In this document: in pieces, positions 14,820 to 19,645 of the stretch
Layout: each line of letters begins with the position of its first letter
Position numbering within the stretch: position 1 is the stretch's first letter
NCBI GenBank assembly: GCA_029248845.1
Contig: JAQWIO010000082.1
Location: forward strand, 1-19,645
From: Polaribacter sp.
GTDB lineage: Bacteria > Bacteroidota > Bacteroidia > Flavobacteriales > Flavobacteriaceae
Reading direction: 5' to 3'
DNA: 19,645 bases
Made by a program: the position numbers and the translations under genes
The notes under the pieces: model-generated
Database searches by the model: none
Told to the model about the DNA's origin: nothing
The model's input: the letters and a program-made list of their open reading frames with translations, nothing else

Positions 14820-16679
14820 ATGAGTCAAGAAACAAAATACACAGAAGATAATATTCGATCTTTAGACTGGAAAGAGCATATTAGAATGCGTCCAGGAATG
14901 TACATTGGTAAATTAGGAGATGGTTCGTCTGCGGATGACGGAATATATATTCTTGTAAAAGAAGTTTTAGATAATTCTATAGATGAATATGTGATGGGAG
15001 CTGGAAAAACCATCGAAATATCTATCCAAGGGAGTAAAGTAACCGTTAGAGATTATGGTCGTGGGATTCCTTTGGGAAAAGTTGTAGATGTCGTTTCTAA
15101 AATGAATACTGGTGGTAAATATGACTCAAAAGCATTTAAAAAATCTGTAGGTTTAAATGGAGTAGGTACAAAAGCTGTAAATGCACTTTCTTCTTATTTT
15201 AGAGTTGAATCTTCTAGAGATGGGAAATCTGCATCTGCAGAGTTCAGTCAAGGAAACCTCGCTAATCAAGAATTTTTAGAAGAAACCTCCCGAAGAAAAG
15301 GAACGAAAGTATCATTTATTCCTGATGAAATCATTTTTAAAAAATATAAATTTAGAAATGAGTATGTAGCGAAAATGTTAAAGAATTACGTGTACTTAAA
15401 TCCTGGTTTAACGATCATTTTTAATGGCGAAAAATTCTTTTCTGAAAATGGTTTAAAAGATTTATTGGAAGATAATAACAATTTAGAAGATATGTTGTAT
15501 CCAATTGTACATCTTAAAGGTGATGATATTGAAATTGCCTTAACACATAGCAAAACACAATATTCTGAGGAATACCACTCTTTTGTGAACGGACAACATA
15601 CCACCCAAGGTGGAACCCATCAAGCGGCTTTCAGAGAATCTATAGTAAAGACGATTCGTGAATTTTATGGAAAGAACTTTGAAGCATCAGACATTCGAAA
15701 ATCCATTATTTCAGCCATTGCCATTAAAGTCATGGAACCTGTCTTTGAAAGTCAAACAAAAACAAAATTAGGATCCACAGAAATGGGAGGAAACTTACCA
15801 ACTGTAAGAACTTATATTAATGATTTTATAAAAACAAAACTCGATAATTATCTGCATATTAATGTTGATATAGCAGAAAAGCTTTTAAAAAAAATTGTTC
15901 AAGCAGAAAAAGAAAGAAAAGAACTTTCAGGAATCCGAAAGTTAGCAAAAGATAGAGCTAAAAAAGCAAGTCTTCACAACAAAAAATTAAGAGATTGTAG
16001 AATTCATTTAGGGGATATTAAAAAACAAAACTACTTAGAGACCACGCTGTTTATTACAGAGGGAGATTCTGCATCTGGTTCTATAACAAAATCAAGAAAT
16101 GTCAATACACAGGCAGTTTTTAGTTTAAAAGGGAAGCCTCTAAATTCTTTCGGATTAAGTAAAAAAATCGTTTATGAAAATGAAGAATTTAATTTATTAC
16201 AATCAGCATTAAATATTGAAGACGGTCTAGAAGATTTAAGATATAATAATATTGTAATTGCCACAGATGCAGATGTAGATGGAATGCATATTCGCTTATT
16301 ATTAATTACTTTTTTCTTACAATTTTTTCCAGAATTAATCAAGGAAGGGCATTTATACATTTTAGAAACACCACTATTTAGAGTTCGTAATAAGAAAGAA
16401 ACTATTTATTGCTATTCTGATGAAGAAAAAAGAACAGCAATTGACAAATTAAGAGGAAAACCAGAAATCACACGATTTAAAGGTTTGGGGGAGATTTCAC
16501 CTAATGAATTTGTTCATTTTATTGGAGATGATATTCGTTTGGATCCAGTAATGTTAGACAAAGAAATGTCTACAGAACAGATGTTGCAATTTTACATGGG
16601 TAAAAACACACCAGACAGACAGCAATTTATCATCGAAAATTTAAAAGTTGAGTTGGACACTATAGAAGACGAAGTGTAA
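14820..16679 (+). CDS. parE: Topoisomerase IV subunit B (type IIA topoisomerase ATPase subunit)
   Basis: This is the ATPase and TOPRIM subunit of a type IIA topoisomerase that passes one duplex through another; paired with the next gene it should decatenate chromosomes. The GHKL ATPase shows E48 and N52 in KEVLDNSIDE, D78 in DYGRGIP, and the ATP-lid GLNGVGTKAVN (111-121). SQTKTKLGS is the lysine-bearing QTK loop. The TOPRIM domain has ITEGDSASGS (E414), DADVDG with D483/D485, and RFKGLGE (552-558). At 619 aa it is shorter than GyrB of this phylum. I call it ParE rather than GyrB because it is paired one base from a ParC-like subunit lacking the GyrA box. The ATG at 14820 fits the usual start before WKEHIRMRPGMYIG. 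Confidence 0.92.
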   Translation: MSQETKYTEDNIRSLDWKEHIRMRPGMYIGKLGDGSSADDGIYILVKEVLDNSIDEYVMGAGKTIEISIQGSKVTVRDYGRGIPLGKVVDVVSKMNTGGKYDSKAFKKSVGLNGVGTKAVNALSSYFRVESSRDGKSASAEFSQGNLANQEFLEETSRRKGTKVSFIPDEIIFKKYKFRNEYVAKMLKNYVYLNPGLTIIFNGEKFFSENGLKDLLEDNNNLEDMLYPIVHLKGDDIEIALTHSKTQYSEEYHSFVNGQHTTQGGTHQAAFRESIVKTIREFYGKNFEASDIRKSIISAIAIKVMEPVFESQTKTKLGSTEMGGNLPTVRTYINDFIKTKLDNYLHINVDIAEKLLKKIVQAEKERKELSGIRKLAKDRAKKASLHNKKLRDCRIHLGDIKKQNYLETTLFITEGDSASGSITKSRNVNTQAVFSLKGKPLNSFGLSKKIVYENEEFNLLQSALNIEDGLEDLRYNNIVIATDADVDGMHIRLLLITFFLQFFPELIKEGHLYILETPLFRVRNKKETIYCYSDEEKRTAIDKLRGKPEITRFKGLGEISPNEFVHFIGDDIRLDPVMLDKEMSTEQMLQFYMGKNTPDRQQFIIENLKVELDTIEDEV

Positions 16680-16680
16680 C

Positions 16681-19419
16681 ATGAGCGAAGAAATATACGA
16701 AAACGAGCACGAAGAAGAATTAACAAATCAAAACGAGGCGTTAGGTACCCCACAAGAAGAAACCATTACCAAAGTCACAGGAATGTACCGAGAGTGGTTT
16801 TTAGACTATGCTTCTTATGTAATTCTGGAAAGAGCTGTGCCATCTTTAGAAGATGGCTTAAAGCCAGTTCAACGAAGAATAATGCATTCTATGAAAGATT
16901 TAGACGATGGTCGTTACAACAAAGTAGCTAATATTGTCGGTCATACAATGCAATACCATCCGCATGGAGATGCCTCAATTGCAGATGCTATGGTTCAAAT
17001 TGGTCAGAAAGAATTGCTGATTGATATGCAAGGAAATTGGGGAAATATTTTAACAGGAGATCGTGCAGCAGCCTCTCGTTATATTGAGGCTAGATTATCA
17101 AAATTTGCGTTAGATGTTGTTTTTAATCCGAAAACAACAGACTGGAAAATGTCCTATGATGGGAGAAGAAAAGAACCAATAGACTTACCCGTTAAATTTC
17201 CTCTTTTATTGGCACAAGGAGCAGAAGGAATTGCCGTAGGATTGTCAACTAAAATAGTTCCTCATAATTTTATTGAATTGATAGATGCTTCAATTAAATA
17301 TTTAAAGGGAAGAAGTTTTAAAATTTTACCAGATTTTTTGACTGGTGGAATTGCAGATTTCACAAATTATAATGATGGAAAACGTGGTGGAAAAATTCGA
17401 GTTCGTGCTAAAATTGCTCAATTTGATAAAAAAACCTTGGTTATTAGTGAAATTCCTTATGGAACCACAACTACATCTCTGATTGATAGTATTATCAAAG
17501 CGAATGAAAAAGGAAAAATTAAAATTAAAAAAATTGAAGACAACACAGCTGCAGTTGTAGAAATATTATTGCATTTACCACCAAATGTTTCTCCAGATAA
17601 AACTATTGATGCACTCTATGCTTTTACAAACTGTGAAAATTCTATATCCCCTTTAGCATGCACAATTGAAAACAATAAACCTGTTTTTATTGGAGTTTCA
17701 GAAATGTTAAAATATTCTACAGATTTAACAGTTGGCCTTCTAAAAAAAGAGCTAGAAATTCAGTTAAATGAGTTAGAAGAACAATGGCATTTCTCCTCCT
17801 TGGAAAGAATTTTTATAGAAAATAGAATCTATCGAGATATAGAAGAAGAAGAAACTTGGGAAGGAGTAATAAAAGCAATTGATAAAGGTTTACAAGATCA
17901 TATAAAACATTTAAAACGGCCAATAAAAGAGGAGGATATCACACGGTTAACAGAAATTAGAATTAAGAAAATCTCAAAATTTGATATTGACAAAGCGAAA
18001 CAATTTATAGAAAGTTTAGAAAATAAAATAGCCGTTGTAAAAGATCACTTAGCAAACTTAATTGAGTTTGCTATAGAGTATTTTAAACGCTTAAAAGGCA
18101 CCTATGGAAAAAGGAAAGAACGCAAAACTGAAATTAAAGTTTTTGACGATATTGTAGCCTCAAAAGTCGCTATGAATAATGCTAAATTATATGTCAATAG
18201 AGAAGAGGGTTTTGTTGGAACTTCATTAAAAAAAGACGAATTTGTAACGGACTGTTCAGATATTGACGATATTATTGTTTTTAGAAAAGATGGTAAAATG
18301 TCAGTAACAAAAGTAGATTCCAAGACTTTTGTAGGAAAAAATATCATTCATGTTGCTGTATTTAAAAAGAAGGACAAGAGAACAGTTTATAATTTTATGT
18401 ATAGAGATGGTACTCGTGGACCAAGTTATATGAAACGTTTTAATGTTACTTCTGTTACGCGCGACAAAGAATATGATTTAACTAATGGAAATAAAGGATC
18501 TATTGTACATTATTTTACAGCAAATCTCAATGGTGAAGCTGAAATAGTAAGCATAAATTTACGTTCTGTAGGTAGTATTAAAAAATTAAAATGGGATATT
18601 GATTTTGCAGACTTAGCAGTAAAAGGTAGAGCTGTTAGGGGAAATACGATTACCAAATATGCTATAAAATCCATTGATTTTAAATCAGAAGGTGTTTCTA
18701 CATTAAAGCCTCGTAAAATTTGGTTTGATGATGCTGTTCAACGTCTAAATGTTGATGATAGAGGAGAATTGTTAGGTGAATTTAGAGCAGAAGACAAACT
18801 TTTAATTATCACTCAAAGTGGAAAAGTAAAAGCTGTAAAACCTGATTTAGCCATGCATTTTGATGATGATATGATTGTATTAGAAAAATGGAACTATAAA
18901 AAGCCTATTTCTGCTATTTATTTTGATGGAGAAAAAGACCGTTATTACATCAAACGTTTCTTAATTGAAATACCCGAAAAAGAGGAAATCTTTATATCTA
19001 ACCATCCAAAATCACAATTAGAAATAGTAGCTCTTGATTATAGACCCGTTGTAGAAATTCTATACTCAAAAAGAAGTTTAGTAAACGAACAAGTAGATTT
19101 AGAAAAATTTATTGCTATTAAAGGAATTAAAGCCCAAGGAAATCAGCTTACATCTGAAAAAATTAAACAAATAAACTTATTAGACCCTTTGCCATTTGAA
19201 GAGCCACAAGAACTCACTTCGGAAGAAATGGAAGTTATTGATGAAGAAATTATTAAGGATGAAATACAAATTAAGGTTCCTGAATTAGAAATGAAAAAAA
19301 TAGTTATAGAAGAGATCTCTGTTGAAGAAAAAGCTAAAATAGCGTTGCAAAAATCAATTAAAAAAAAGAAAGTAGAAGAGAGAAAAACAGATGATAAAAG
19401 TCAAACTAAATTATTTTAA
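16681..19419 (+). CDS. parC: Topoisomerase IV subunit A
   Basis: This is the DNA-cleaving subunit of the type IIA enzyme. The winged-helix part holds LKPVQRRIMHSM (60-71), YHPHGDASIADAMV (92-105) and the catalytic tyrosine Y134 in AASRYIEARL. A tower and coiled-coil gate follow to about residue 480, then a repeat-built beta-propeller DNA-wrapping domain to about 835. I see no QRRGGKG GyrA box; the nearest sequence is VKGRAVRGN (647-655), which is why I call it ParC. A charged, mostly acidic low-complexity tail (about 838-912) turns lysine-rich and ends in SQTKLF. The N-terminal 30 residues are acidic too. The length is 912 aa, long next to E. coli ParC but usual for this phylum. It begins one base after the parE stop, so the subunits are co-expressed. 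Confidence 0.93.
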   Translation: MSEEIYENEHEEELTNQNEALGTPQEETITKVTGMYREWFLDYASYVILERAVPSLEDGLKPVQRRIMHSMKDLDDGRYNKVANIVGHTMQYHPHGDASIADAMVQIGQKELLIDMQGNWGNILTGDRAAASRYIEARLSKFALDVVFNPKTTDWKMSYDGRRKEPIDLPVKFPLLLAQGAEGIAVGLSTKIVPHNFIELIDASIKYLKGRSFKILPDFLTGGIADFTNYNDGKRGGKIRVRAKIAQFDKKTLVISEIPYGTTTTSLIDSIIKANEKGKIKIKKIEDNTAAVVEILLHLPPNVSPDKTIDALYAFTNCENSISPLACTIENNKPVFIGVSEMLKYSTDLTVGLLKKELEIQLNELEEQWHFSSLERIFIENRIYRDIEEEETWEGVIKAIDKGLQDHIKHLKRPIKEEDITRLTEIRIKKISKFDIDKAKQFIESLENKIAVVKDHLANLIEFAIEYFKRLKGTYGKRKERKTEIKVFDDIVASKVAMNNAKLYVNREEGFVGTSLKKDEFVTDCSDIDDIIVFRKDGKMSVTKVDSKTFVGKNIIHVAVFKKKDKRTVYNFMYRDGTRGPSYMKRFNVTSVTRDKEYDLTNGNKGSIVHYFTANLNGEAEIVSINLRSVGSIKKLKWDIDFADLAVKGRAVRGNTITKYAIKSIDFKSEGVSTLKPRKIWFDDAVQRLNVDDRGELLGEFRAEDKLLIITQSGKVKAVKPDLAMHFDDDMIVLEKWNYKKPISAIYFDGEKDRYYIKRFLIEIPEKEEIFISNHPKSQLEIVALDYRPVVEILYSKRSLVNEQVDLEKFIAIKGIKAQGNQLTSEKIKQINLLDPLPFEEPQELTSEEMEVIDEEIIKDEIQIKVPELEMKKIVIEEISVEEKAKIALQKSIKKKKVEERKTDDKSQTKLF

Positions 19420-19421
19420 AA

Positions 19422-19645
19422 ATGAAGTTAAAACACCTCTATTTATTATTGACAGCTTTGGGTGTTTTATATACTTGGTATTATAATATTCAATATTTTC
19501 AAAATACAGAAAACCCTTCACTTATTCATTTTTTCAATGAAGCTCAATCTAATTTTGCAGGAAAATCATTTGGTGCTGATTTAACTATAGTTGTATTCAC
19601 TTTTTTTGTATTTATGATTCCGGAATCTTTGAAACTAAAAATAAA
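19422..19645 (+). CDS. DUF2834 family small membrane protein, 3' end cut by window edge
   Basis: The frame is open from ATG 19422 to the right edge (74 codons plus two bases). It starts two bases after the parC stop, so it is probably the third gene of the operon. An N-terminal hydrophobic segment (LYLLLTALGVLYTWYY, residues 6-21), a polar middle with SNFAGKSFGADL and a second membrane segment (about 54-66, TIVVFTFFVFMIPES) match the layout of DUF2834 proteins, whose function is unknown. The conserved Asp before the second segment (GADL) is present. The family call rests on remembered layout and is moderately sure. Confidence 0.7.
   Translation, partial: MKLKHLYLLLTALGVLYTWYYNIQYFQNTENPSLIHFFNEAQSNFAGKSFGADLTIVVFTFFVFMIPESLKLKI

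Noticed and set aside
14820..19419. Gyrase subunits GyrB/GyrA instead of ParE/ParC
   Set aside because: The A subunit lacks a QRRGGKG GyrA box, and the adjacent pair with this length pattern fits topoisomerase IV of Bacteroidota. The distinction is strong but not proven without a tree.

Overview
The window is AT-rich chromosomal DNA whose protein families, very low GC, scarcity of Shine-Dalgarno sequences and TAnnTTTG-type -7 promoter boxes all point to a member of the Bacteroidota, most likely a marine Flavobacteriaceae (Polaribacter/Tenacibaculum-like; the genus is an inference from protein resemblance, not a search). It holds 15 protein genes, two of them cut by the window edges. I see no rRNA, tRNA, CRISPR array, insertion sequence, integrase or phage gene.

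Layout. Positions 1-5919 read leftward: an ion channel cut by the left edge (1-780), an exonuclease with a GIY-YIG-like tail (938-2017), a YggS-type PLP-binding protein (2039-2716), serA (2716-3666), serC (3689-4756) and a LuxC-type acyl-CoA reductase (4858-5919). The run serC-serA-yggS-exonuclease has gaps of about 22 bp or less and is probably one operon, with the channel as a separate unit. Diverging from the reductase is a dicluster ferredoxin (5990-6340) with a clean terminator. After a 426-bp gap with no gene comes ychF (6767-7858), convergent with gcvT (7975-9063). A divergent pair follows on the + strand: an NAD(P)-binding SDR-like protein and a VF530-family protein, overlapping by ATGA (9273-10162). 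topB (10235-12568), a GNAT acetyltransferase (12764-13276) and lysA (13353-14597) read leftward. From 14820 to the right edge parE, parC and a partial DUF2834 membrane protein form a tight + strand operon.

Functionally this is mostly core metabolism and DNA maintenance: serine synthesis (SerA, SerC) with a PLP-homeostasis protein, glycine cleavage (GcvT), lysine synthesis (LysA), two topoisomerases (TopB and topoisomerase IV) and a ribosome-associated GTPase/ATPase (YchF).

I found no convincing undescribed multi-gene system. The points most worth a second look are smaller: a sliding-clamp-like QTKLF motif at the extreme C-terminus of ParC; an exonuclease fused to a GIY-YIG fold that seems to have lost its catalytic residues; overlapping divergent promoters between an acyl-CoA reductase and a ferredoxin; a long hairpin between lysA and the GNAT gene that overlaps the longest reading of the GNAT ORF; and several non-ATG start codons.
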